NCBI GenBank assembly: GCA_024304995.1 | Contig: JAMWZD010000002.1 | Location: 124,001-188,000, forward strand | Direction: 5' to 3' | DNA: 64,000 bases | Source: Rickettsiales bacterium | GTDB taxonomy: Bacteria > Pseudomonadota > Alphaproteobacteria > Rickettsiales > UBA998 | Part shown: positions 25,151 to 33,600 of the stretch, piece after piece | How positions within the stretch are numbered: the first letter of the stretch is position 1 | Layout: each line of letters starts with the position of its first letter | Notes under the pieces: generated by a model | What the model saw: the letters and a program-made list of their open reading frames with translations, nothing else | Told to the model about the DNA's origin: nothing | Database searches by the model: none | Made by a program: the position numbers and the translations under genes

Positions 25151-25777
25151 ATGTCACTGCTAAAACTGATATTTGGACGAAAATCTAGTGAGCCTGTCAT
25201 GCGCAGGCTCACCCACCCGCGGGATTTGAAAGCGGGGGATATTGTTCGTTTTTCGCATCTGCCGCAGCCTGAACTCAGCAACGCCGAGTTTGAAGTGAGC
25301 ATCGTAAATACCTATCGTTACGGACAGATTGATTACCCCGAACTGGTGCTGAAAGACCGCGCAGGCGGGATTGTCTATCTGATGGTGGAAGAAGAGGATG
25401 GTGAGGAATATTGCGGGATTAGCAGGAAGATTCCCAAAGCGGCGATGCATGAGTTATTTACACCAGAAGCCGTACAGCAAATGATGGATGCACCGCGGGG
25501 CGAGAAAATTGCGCCCGATGCGCAGGACGGATTTGCAGAATGGATGGCAAAAAAATACACCAAAACCGAGCATGAGGTGCTGGGTGCATTCATCAAAGGC
25601 GATACACGCACAGATGCAGCAGGCGGACAGGAGCGTTTCACGTCTTACATTTTTGAAGATAAAGGCGGGGATTATGCACTGGAACTGGAATACTATGATA
25701 CAGGCGAGCTGGAGTTATGCGTGACGGTGTATCATGAGCTATCTGCCATTGCGGAGATGTGGCCAGGGGCGGAGTGA
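25151..25777 (+). CDS. DUF2491 (YjfK-like) protein
   Basis: A 208-residue cytoplasmic protein similar to YjfK/DUF2491. It has an N-terminal basic segment (MSLLKLIFGRKSSEPVMRRL) and then a beta-rich domain with repeated acidic strands (LMVEEEDGEEYCGISRKIP, FEDKGGDYALELEYYDTGEL). The function is unknown; the gene always travels with the PspA paralogue in the neighbourhoods I know. Its end overlaps nothing, but the ribosome site of the next gene (GGAG 25771-25774) is inside its last codons. Confidence 0.75.
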   Translation: MSLLKLIFGRKSSEPVMRRLTHPRDLKAGDIVRFSHLPQPELSNAEFEVSIVNTYRYGQIDYPELVLKDRAGGIVYLMVEEEDGEEYCGISRKIPKAAMHELFTPEAVQQMMDAPRGEKIAPDAQDGFAEWMAKKYTKTEHEVLGAFIKGDTRTDAAGGQERFTSYIFEDKGGDYALELEYYDTGELELCVTVYHELSAIAEMWPGAE

Positions 25778-25784
25778 TACAGGC

Positions 25785-26345
25785 GTGAGGGAGCAACCAG
25801 ACCTAATAAGTTTTGAAGAATTGTTTCAGAAGGTTTTGTCATTCTTCAAAAAAGAATATGACAACACGATTGTCAATGTTGGTGTGATAAGTGTCCGAAC
25901 CGTTGGGCAAATGGTGTGGATGAGCATGTTGCTTTTTTGTGCATTGGTCATGTTTGCGTTTGCATTAGGCTGTTTTATCGGCGCTCTGTCGAGTTTCATT
26001 GTTGGTGTAGCCAGTTGGTTTGATGCGCTAGCACTTCTCTTTTTAAGTTTATTGTTTAGTGGGCTGACATTATACTGTGTCACTGCCGCAAATCGGGTAT
26101 TGAAATATGTTTCCCGTGACCATTTCCGTGAAATGCTGGAACTGCTCAAGGTGAAGCAAAAACTTTATCTCAAAGAAGCAGCGCTTGAACTGGAAATTGG
26201 TCCCCGCAAAGCAAAATCTGTTCTGGAAGGTATGTGCGATATGGGATTGTGCGAATTGCACATCACCCAATCTGGGCAGTTGGTTTATGCACTCAAAGAG
26301 TTATGTGCTGAGGACAAGAAAACAAGCGAGAAGCCTGAGTTTTAG
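25785..26345 (+). CDS. Two-TM membrane protein with a C-terminal winged-helix-like domain
   Basis: I do not recognise a named family. The GTG at 25785 is chosen because GGAG (25771-25774) lies 10 bases upstream; a start at 25734 would overlap DUF2491 by 44 bases. The 186-residue protein has a cytoplasmic N-terminal helix, two membrane segments (about 44-68 and 78-102) and a cytoplasmic domain at about 124-172. There, LYLKEAALELEIGPRKAKSVLEGMC followed by GQLVYAL reads like helix-turn-helix plus wing. It could be a membrane-tethered regulator or protein-interaction module. It is next to pspA/DUF2491, and the following gene starts after 2 bases. Confidence 0.6.
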   Translation: MREQPDLISFEELFQKVLSFFKKEYDNTIVNVGVISVRTVGQMVWMSMLLFCALVMFAFALGCFIGALSSFIVGVASWFDALALLFLSLLFSGLTLYCVTAANRVLKYVSRDHFREMLELLKVKQKLYLKEAALELEIGPRKAKSVLEGMCDMGLCELHITQSGQLVYALKELCAEDKKTSEKPEF

Positions 26346-26347
26346 TT

Positions 26348-26947
26348 ATGACTGTAAAAGCATTTCAAGACCCGCTCTGGCAGAGAATTCAGGATATTAA
26401 GCTGGAAAACCTGAAAAAAGGGTTGTTCTTCAGGCAGCTTATGTCTGAATATGGTTGGAAGCCGTTTTTAGCCAACCATGCCCTTCAGGAATATAAGCGC
26501 TTTATGTATCTTTGCGTTGTAACACGGAAGAATTTAAAAGCGCCGAAATTGATTGATAAGGTCTGGCGGTTGCATATGCGTGATAAAGATGAATATTATT
26601 ATCGTTTTTGCATTGTCACGTTGCGGCATCTGGTTAGACATCCGAGTGAGCGTTCAACTGATGTGCGATTAATAGAAAATCAGCGCTACATTGCATCAGC
26701 CTATAAATATTATTTTAAGGAGGCTATGCCAAGCCGAATATGGAATGATTATTATCATGTTTATGGGTTTGTAAAATTCTTGCTGGTTATGGGTGTTATT
26801 ACGCTATTAAATTATTTAGGTTTCCTTATTGACGAATACGCCATTGCATGGGCTATTGCGACCACTGGCGTATATATCACCTATTGCGTGAGAGAAAGTG
26901 ATGGGGATTACAACAAAGACATAGACGATATTTTTGATTTGGAATGA
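26348..26947 (+). CDS. Glycine-rich-domain-protein-like membrane protein
   Basis: A 199-residue protein. Residues 45-88 (ALQEYKRFMYLCVV, then KVWRLHM and EYYYRFC) resemble the conserved region of glycine-rich domain (GRDP-like) proteins, where an EY-RF-L motif precedes V-W-H-L-H; here the first His of that pair is Arg (VWRLH, 72-76). Two hydrophobic segments at about 142-160 and 164-180 indicate a membrane anchor, and the C-terminus is very acidic. The function is unknown. It lies within the PspA/polyamine operon. Confidence 0.5.
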   Translation: MTVKAFQDPLWQRIQDIKLENLKKGLFFRQLMSEYGWKPFLANHALQEYKRFMYLCVVTRKNLKAPKLIDKVWRLHMRDKDEYYYRFCIVTLRHLVRHPSERSTDVRLIENQRYIASAYKYYFKEAMPSRIWNDYYHVYGFVKFLLVMGVITLLNYLGFLIDEYAIAWAIATTGVYITYCVRESDGDYNKDIDDIFDLE

Positions 26948-26951
26948 TGAT

Positions 26952-27269
26952 ATGACCAAAAGTAGCAAATGGAACAAGAGTGACAAAGCCGTTAAAGCCA
27001 CGCAGGTGGCGTTTGAGTTGGAGCAGAAAGTGGCGCAGCGGATTCAGGAGCTTGCCGCGCAGCAGCAGCTCACCCCCTCCAGCCAGATTCGCAAATTGCT
27101 GGGCTTGTCCTACTCCCCGCCAAAGCGCCCGCGCTTAACGGTTTCTTTATCTGCTGATGATTATAAAATACTGGGTGAAAAATATCAGATTGACATGCAT
27201 GACACGCTTGCCATCAAGCGCCGCATTATGGAAGAACTGATAGCATTGCACACACAGGATAAATTATGA
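26952..27269 (+). CDS. Uncharacterised 105-residue basic protein
   Basis: A small protein with a Lys/Ser-rich N-terminus, an Ala/Gln/Glu helical segment (AFELEQKVAQRIQELAAQQQ) and a second helical region at the C-terminus. The pattern LTPSSQIRKLLGL is suggestive of a ribbon-helix-helix or other small DNA/protein-binding fold, but this is not demonstrated. The ATG at 26952 is preferred over 26934 because GGA at 26941-26943 is correctly spaced. It overlaps the DUF350 gene by 4 bases. Confidence 0.6.
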   Translation: MTKSSKWNKSDKAVKATQVAFELEQKVAQRIQELAAQQQLTPSSQIRKLLGLSYSPPKRPRLTVSLSADDYKILGEKYQIDMHDTLAIKRRIMEELIALHTQDKL

Positions 27270-28120
27270 TGGATTATCAAAGCGCACTCTTTCAGGACAT
27301 TACCAAAAGTGCCGCGTTCATGGCGCTGTATCTTGTGTTGTTTCTGTTTGCCAAATGGGCGAAAGATTATTTCACGCCTTATTCGCTGAATGTAGAATTA
27401 ACAAAGAAGGATAACCTCGCCGTAGCGCTGACCATGTGTGGCTATTACCTTGGCGTGGCAGCTATTGTGACGGGCGCAATGCTGGGGGCAGAGCGCGGGT
27501 TGATAACGGATTTGATGATGGTTGGCGGATATTCTTTGCTTGGCATTGGTTTTTTAAACATCTCCCGCTTCATCAATGACCGCGTGATTCTGCGCAAATT
27601 CTGCAATATTGAGCAACTTACCGAAAAGCGCAATCTCGCCGTGGGAGCAGTGCAATTTGGCACATATGTTGCGACAGGGTTGATTGCTGCAGGAGCGGTG
27701 ACAGGCGAAGGCGGCAATGTGGCAACCGCGATTGTGTTCTTCGCCATTGGGCAAGTGTCGCTATTAGTGTTCAGCATTATTTATAACGTGATTACGCCTT
27801 ATTGCATTCATGATGAATTAGGCAAACAAAATGTGGCAGCAGGTGCAGCGCTTGGCGGCACGTTGATCGCGCTGGGGATTATTGTATTAAACGGCATTTC
27901 AGGCGCGTTTGTTGGCTGGGTGGAAAGCATTATGGACGTGCTGGTAACCACCATCATCGCATTCGTGTTCCTGCCCATCGTACGCATTATTATGGATAAG
28001 TTAGTGATTCCTGCAGACGCACTCAGCCGTGAAATTGTCGAAGACCGCAATCTTGGCGCGGGGTTACTGGAAGGCACAGTCGCCATCAGCTTTGCTATCA
28101 TCTTGAAAATCGTATTGTAA
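27266..28120 (+). CDS. DUF350 (YjfL-like) membrane protein, two tandem units
   Basis: A 284-residue polytopic membrane protein with two DUF350 units of about 130 residues. In each, a first helix is followed by a short soluble strand with a charged stretch (ELTKKDNLAVAL, then ELGKQNVAAGAALGGTL in the second unit) and further helices. DUF350 (YjfL) proteins co-occur with PspA paralogues, AdoMet decarboxylase and spermidine-synthase-like proteins; their biochemical role is unknown. It is probably an inner-membrane partner in the operon. Confidence 0.82.
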   Translation: MMDYQSALFQDITKSAAFMALYLVLFLFAKWAKDYFTPYSLNVELTKKDNLAVALTMCGYYLGVAAIVTGAMLGAERGLITDLMMVGGYSLLGIGFLNISRFINDRVILRKFCNIEQLTEKRNLAVGAVQFGTYVATGLIAAGAVTGEGGNVATAIVFFAIGQVSLLVFSIIYNVITPYCIHDELGKQNVAAGAALGGTLIALGIIVLNGISGAFVGWVESIMDVLVTTIIAFVFLPIVRIIMDKLVIPADALSREIVEDRNLGAGLLEGTVAISFAIILKIVL

Positions 28121-28129
28121 GGGGCGGGC

Positions 28130-28723
28130 ATGGCATATTACGGTAATTACAACGAAGATGATTATATTGATTATGGCAGATTGGCGAGCTTGTTTATCGT
28201 CTTCGGGGTTATCAGCCTGTTGACGGCGTGGATTTTTAGTATGGATAAGGAAAAAGTGCTGTCGTCTTCATTTCGTCCACACAGCACTGGCGCTGGTGTT
28301 GTGAGAGGTCCGATTGATGTGAAGAAAGATGACACCTCTTTTCGAGTGGAAGTGACAGCCAATTTGCCATTGCAAAGCTGGGCTTTTGTGGAAGGGCAGG
28401 TGCTGGATGCTAATCAGCAATATCTCTTTTCATTCGGCAAAGAATTCTGGCATGAGCAGGGCAGAGATTCGGATGGTGCATGGCGCGAACAAGACACAAA
28501 ATATAGTATCAATATCACACTTCCGAAAAAGGGGAGATATTATTTAAAATTTGTATCAGATAGTAATAAGAACCCAAATCAGGTGACTGTTACCCTGCAT
28601 CAAAAACGTGGCAGCAGCTTACCGCATATTATTTTCGGCGTTATTACCCTGCTGATTGGCATTGTGCTGAATGAAATCAAAAATGCTACATTGATCAATC
28701 TGGCAATGACAGGAGTGGAATAA
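28130..28723 (+). CDS. Membrane protein with a periplasmic beta-domain between two helices
   Basis: A 197-residue protein I cannot name. Membrane helices at about 20-37 and 166-183 flank a soluble domain of predominantly beta character (DTSFRVEVTANLPLQSWAFVE, then YSINITLPKKGRYYLKFVSD) that looks like an immunoglobulin or jelly-roll sandwich and is probably periplasmic. The N-terminus is Tyr/Asp/Asn-rich. It lies between DUF350 and the small Gly-rich gene and overlaps the latter by 1 base (TAATG). The place it holds is often filled by DUF4178 proteins in related loci, but similarity to that family is not evident to me. Confidence 0.6.
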   Translation: MAYYGNYNEDDYIDYGRLASLFIVFGVISLLTAWIFSMDKEKVLSSSFRPHSTGAGVVRGPIDVKKDDTSFRVEVTANLPLQSWAFVEGQVLDANQQYLFSFGKEFWHEQGRDSDGAWREQDTKYSINITLPKKGRYYLKFVSDSNKNPNQVTVTLHQKRGSSLPHIIFGVITLLIGIVLNEIKNATLINLAMTGVE

Positions 28724-28956
28724 TGGATAAAACCACTGCCGCTTTATATATTTCAGGCGCAATACTTGGCTTGATTTATCTGGTGCTGATCAATCTTGCC
28801 TCTAATGGTTACGGCTATCCTGGCTATTACGGATATTATCGTGGCGGCTCATTCTGGTATTGGGGCGCGCCGAACACCTATCATGATAAAAGCGTACGTT
28901 CTGGCAGCGGTAGCGGCGCTGGCGTGCGTGGTGGTGGGCCTGGGAGCGGCAAGTGA
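28723..28956 (+). CDS. Small Gly/Tyr-rich membrane peptide
   Basis: A 77-residue protein with one N-terminal membrane helix (about 8-26), a Tyr/Gly-rich middle (GYGYPGYYGYYRGGSFWYWG) and a Gly/Ser-rich tail. No family is recognised. Overlap with the previous gene (TAATG) supports translation. Low-complexity Gly-rich tails of this kind are frequent in small membrane proteins next to PspA/DUF350 genes. Confidence 0.55.
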   Translation: MDKTTAALYISGAILGLIYLVLINLASNGYGYPGYYGYYRGGSFWYWGAPNTYHDKSVRSGSGSGAGVRGGGPGSGK

Positions 28957-28971
28957 GGATGTGCTTGATCC

Positions 28972-29055
28972 GTCATTCTGAGGCAACACCGAAGCATCTA
29001 TCTCTCGGCTGGGATCTGGCGGCAACGTGGATGCTTCGTTTACGCTCAGCATGAT
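28972..29055. repeat. Palindromic intergenic repeat, family 1, copy B (inverted orientation)
   Basis: Left arm GTCATTCTGAG (28972-28982), right arm CTCAGCATGAT (29045-29055); inner arms GAAGCATC (28991-28998) and GATGCTTC (29030-29037). GAGGCAACACCGAAG shows it lies in the opposite orientation to copy C at 41456. Its right end contributes the ATG triplets at the start of the speE-like gene. Confidence 0.75.
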
Positions 29056-30574
29056 GATGACTAAAAAACAACCACTTACTTTAATATACGCAGCGTTCAT
29101 CGCGGGTGTCTGCTCCATCATTTATGAGCTGTTAATCGCAACAACTGCATCCTATTTTCTGGGTGATAGCGTAAAATATTTCTCACTCACTATTGGCATC
29201 TACATGGCATCTATGGGGGCGGGGTCGTTCCTCTCCAAATATATGGATGATGCATTGCTTAAAAAATTCATCATCGCTGAATTGTTGCTGGGGCTGTTTG
29301 GCGGCATCAGCATTCCCTTGCTTTATTTTGCCTATGCGTTCACGGATGCGTTTGTTCCACTCTATATTGTGCTGACGATTATTATCGGTTTTCTTATTGG
29401 CTTGGAAATTCCATTCTTAACAAGGTTGATGGAGCGACATGATGCGCTGAAATTCAATATTGCCAATATTTTGTCGTTTGATTATCTCGGCGCATTAATT
29501 GCCACCATTGCTTTCCCCTTCGTTATGCTGCCCTTCTTTGGGGTGTATCAATCCTCCCTCATTTTTGGACTGGTGAATATGTCCATCGGTTTTGTGGTGC
29601 TGCATGTATTTGCACAAGATGTCGAGCGATCAGGCAGATTGAAAATAGCAACTACCATGCTGACTATAGCATTAATAGCCATGATGCTTTCTTCAGGCGT
29701 GGCGCTGCGCACGTGGGACAGTCGGCTTTATGATGATCGCGTGATATTCAGTAAACAGACGCGCTATCAGAAAATTGTGATGACCAAGTTTAAGGATGAT
29801 ATTCGACTGTTTCTGGATGGCAACTTGCAGTTTTCCTCAGTCGATGAACATCGTTATCATGAAGCGCTCGTGCATGTGCCACTGTCCGTGCAGAAAGCTC
29901 CGCCAAAACGTGTGTTGCTGCTGGGTGCAGGAGATGGGTTAGCAGTGCGTGAGTTGCTGAAATATCCAACCATACAAGAAATTGTGCTGGTGGATTTAGA
30001 TGCAGAAATCATCCGCCTTGCCAAAGAACAGCATTATCTGCGCGCGCTGAACAAGAATGCGCTGGCATCACCCAAAGTTCAGATAGAAATCTTGGATGCA
30101 TTTCGTTTTTTGAAACATAATACGCAGCTTTTTGATGTGATTATTGCGGATTTGCCAGACCCGAATAATGATACGCTGGCGCGATTATACAGCACCCAGT
30201 TTTTCCGCATGATTCGTCAGAACCTTTCGGAAGATGGGATATTTGTCACTCAGGCGACCAGTCCATATTTTGCAACCGATGCTTTCTGGAGCATTGCGCG
30301 CACACTGGAAGCGTCAGATTTTGCACATGTGAAACCATATCACCTTTCTGTGCCGTCTTTTGGCGAATGGGGGTTTGTGATGGCAAGTGCGCAATCACTG
30401 AATGTTGATGCTCCTGACATTGCAGTCAAAACACGTTATCTGGATGCGCAGCAATATGCTGCGTTATTTGCGTTCCCAAAGGATATTGCGCCGCGTGATG
30501 TGAAAGTGAACCAGATAGATAGCCCGATATTATTACATTATTATCTTCAGGGCTGGCGGCATTATGCACGATAA
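29051..30574 (+). CDS. Membrane-anchored spermidine synthase-like aminopropyltransferase
   Basis: A 507-residue protein with about seven N-terminal membrane helices (residues 10-220) followed by a spermidine-synthase (SpeE) domain. The AdoMet-derived donor site is LLLGAGDGLAVREL with VLVDLDAEII, and the catalytic region is DVIIADLPDPNNDTLARLYS. It is predicted to transfer the aminopropyl group of decarboxylated AdoMet, probably to putrescine or a related amine, at the membrane. Start: three consecutive ATGs at 29051, 29054 and 29057 come from the end of a palindromic repeat, and no Shine-Dalgarno is evident; an earlier ATG at 29027 is wholly inside the repeat. speD at 23599 would supply the donor. 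Confidence 0.88.
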   Translation: MMMTKKQPLTLIYAAFIAGVCSIIYELLIATTASYFLGDSVKYFSLTIGIYMASMGAGSFLSKYMDDALLKKFIIAELLLGLFGGISIPLLYFAYAFTDAFVPLYIVLTIIIGFLIGLEIPFLTRLMERHDALKFNIANILSFDYLGALIATIAFPFVMLPFFGVYQSSLIFGLVNMSIGFVVLHVFAQDVERSGRLKIATTMLTIALIAMMLSSGVALRTWDSRLYDDRVIFSKQTRYQKIVMTKFKDDIRLFLDGNLQFSSVDEHRYHEALVHVPLSVQKAPPKRVLLLGAGDGLAVRELLKYPTIQEIVLVDLDAEIIRLAKEQHYLRALNKNALASPKVQIEILDAFRFLKHNTQLFDVIIADLPDPNNDTLARLYSTQFFRMIRQNLSEDGIFVTQATSPYFATDAFWSIARTLEASDFAHVKPYHLSVPSFGEWGFVMASAQSLNVDAPDIAVKTRYLDAQQYAALFAFPKDIAPRDVKVNQIDSPILLHYYLQGWRHYAR

Positions 30575-30620
30575 ATTTTAAACAACGTCGCTTCTGTTAC
30601 ATTGTTTCAGATTATGATGT

Positions 30621-33600
30621 TTATTTAAATAAATTCAGATTATCCAGACCAAGCATTTTTGCCAGTTCTTTTTTAATGCTTACCTTGCCTTTGACATTCT
30701 GTACATTTGTGCCTTCATCTTCAATATAGATTATCTGCTCGTTATTGCGTTTGTCATTAGACGTTACTTGTGCTTTTTCCGTGGTCACTATGCCGTTTCC
30801 ACTCATTGGCGGGTTTTGTGATACTATCTCTACGGTAGTTGGAACATCCACTTTTGGGGGTGCTACTGGCGCAACAGGCGCAACAGGTGCAGGAGATTCT
30901 GGCTGCGGAAGGGGAGTGGGCTGCTGCGTTTGCGGTGGCTGATTGTCGACAACAGGTGTTTGCGGTTGTGGCGCTGGCGCTGGAGTCGGTGCAGCAGACC
31001 CGCCTCCGCCACTACCAGCTGCAGCAACTTTGCGAATGGTGAAACCTTCAAACGTATAATTGGCATCATTGCCAGGGCCGCCTGTGATCAGGTTGGCTTC
31101 CGTTTGCGTTTGTCCCCCTGCCACAGTGCCAGTTAATGTGGTGGCTGTGGAATTATTGGCGATATCCACATTTGTGGCTGTTACATCTGCTGCGATAGTG
31201 CCTGTAGCATCCAGATTAATGCGATTGGCAGTGAGTGTACCTGCAGTGTGAGTAATGTTGCCGCTATCCGCTGTAACGTTTAATGTGTTTGCAGCATTTA
31301 TTTTCAAGGAATTGTTCAAAGCAACATTGTTACCTAATATAGAAAAATTGGCAGCTGTAGCAGACATATCTATATTATCTGATACGGTAATCGTGCTGGT
31401 GTTGGTTCCATCACCTGCAATAATTGTATTAGCAGATTTAATCGTACTTAATTCCGCCTGCGTTAAATCCAGACCGCCTGTGGCATTGCCAAGATTGATC
31501 GCAGTTCCTGTCGTACGTGGTATAAAACTGACATTGCCCTGTGTGTTGATGTTCAGGTCAGCATCATTTCCAAACTGCACGCTGTCAGAGTTAAAAATAA
31601 TATTTCCTGTCATGCTCGCGCTGCCAATGCGGTTCGCACTATTGTCATCCGTGTCTATGCCAGCTGTGTCCGCAGCTGTTGCATCTTGCTGGAGGTTGAA
31701 AATAACATCCCCTGATCCTCCAGTGACCGTGGATGCGTTATTCATATCAAATCCGTGATTTTGATTGGCACTATTGCCCGATGTCGCGTTTATAGTAACC
31801 GTACCACTGCCTGAAGAGGCGATATTGGTGCTGGTAATACGCATTCCAGGATCAGAACGGAAAGATGCGTCTTCTGCTATTCCTGTCAGCGTTATATTAC
31901 CGTTATTCGTGGTAATATTAGTGTTGGTAGAAACTATTCCTTCCGTATTTCTGACTCCAATTCCGCCATAGCCCGAAATGGCAACAGATGCATTATCTGC
32001 TCCTCTGATGTTAGAATTATAAACTTCAACACCATTCTGAAAGATACGTCCTGCGGTTCCAATTGATCTGGCATCCGCTGAAAACTGACTATTCCCTGAA
32101 AAATCCAGATTGCTATCACCTATAGTCACTGCGCGGTTGCCGTCTGTCGCAATGTTAATATTATTATGCGCTTTAAGTGAGATATTGCCAGAACCAGAAT
32201 TAACGGTACTATTGATTATTCTGATGCCACGATTGCCAGAAACAGTTGTACCATAAGCATAATTATTTGCAGGATCAGCACCACCGCCCACTGTCAGATT
32301 GCCGTTATTCGTATTAATGGTTGTGTTGCTGATATCAACTGCACCCGCTTGTGAGCTGTCGCTGTCAGAGTGTAAGGTAATATTGCCGCCATTTGAGGTT
32401 AGAGTAACCGTATTTAAATCAATGTCATTTTTTGCTTTTAATGATATATTCCCAGTGCCCTGCGCAATCAGATCAATATCATGTGTGAGTAACACATCCC
32501 GCCCAGCATCCAGTGTAATATTTCCTGTGCCATTAGTGCGAATATTGCCCGATGAGACGCTTTTAATATCCTGATTGGTTGTTTTCAGGCTGAGCGAACG
32601 ATTATTTGCCAGATTCAGCGTATCGCCTTTTAAATCGAGCGTAATATTATCATCAGCCAGCAAGCTGACATCTGCTGTTTGAGACAAACGCTCAAGATAA
32701 CGCGTGCTGAACACGGAATAACCATCGGCTGCGGTGGCGCGTATATTTTCTGTAGCACCTGTGCCAACACCACTAAGTTCAACGCCCCATTTGGCAGACT
32801 GATATTGATCAAGAAGATGTTGCCTCGCTGTTGACAATGCTGCGTTGTAAATAAGCACTTCAGGCACATAGCCCACCCATGATGCAAAAGTAGAACCGCC
32901 AAGTGCACCTACAGTTGTCGAAACTATCTGATTATCAGCAGTTCCAATATTAGATCCGTAATTTGTTCCATTACGATAAAATGTTACATTAGAGCTATTA
33001 TAAAATTCTTCCAGTATCTCGGGATTAGTGGTTGCTGCGCCAGCGTTTATTTTTAGCCAATTTGATGCACCGTCACCATTCCACACTTCAATGTTGTTAC
33101 TATTAGAAACATAAAAATTATATCCCCTAAGAGGATTAAATGTTGGCGCTGGACCAGTGCTTCTTGCTGATAATGGAGAATAATAGGGTCCAAAAGTTCC
33201 ATCAAACTGGGAAATAACTCTTATTGAACCTGTTGAGGGGTTTATAGCAGCATTATACGGAATTGTTAATCCTTGATTGCCATTATAGAAAAATACATCA
33301 TTATTATTTAATTGATTATCCAGCCATAATGGTTGTCTTGAAGCATCTGCTCTGCTTGCATTATTGTTATTTGTTGTTTTGTCACGCCATTCGCTCACCA
33401 ATCCGCGGTAAATATTTTGTCCTGAATAATCAGATGTTACGGTTTCTGCAACGGTGATGGTGGTTCCTGAAATATTAGTGATGGTGTAGGTATCTGCGCC
33501 CTGAGTATCTGCAGTAGTAACTGCGCCTGCGCTACCCAGACGTATTCGCGCACCAACTTTCAAATTGGCGGAGACATCTGCAGCAGTGTTTAGCGTGTTC

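Noticed and set aside
31255-31758. Long plus-strand frame opposite tpsA
   Set aside because: It is the antisense of a repeat-rich minus-strand gene; the Val/Leu/Ala composition is a by-product of the Asn/Thr-rich repeats, and there is no ribosome site or family resemblance.
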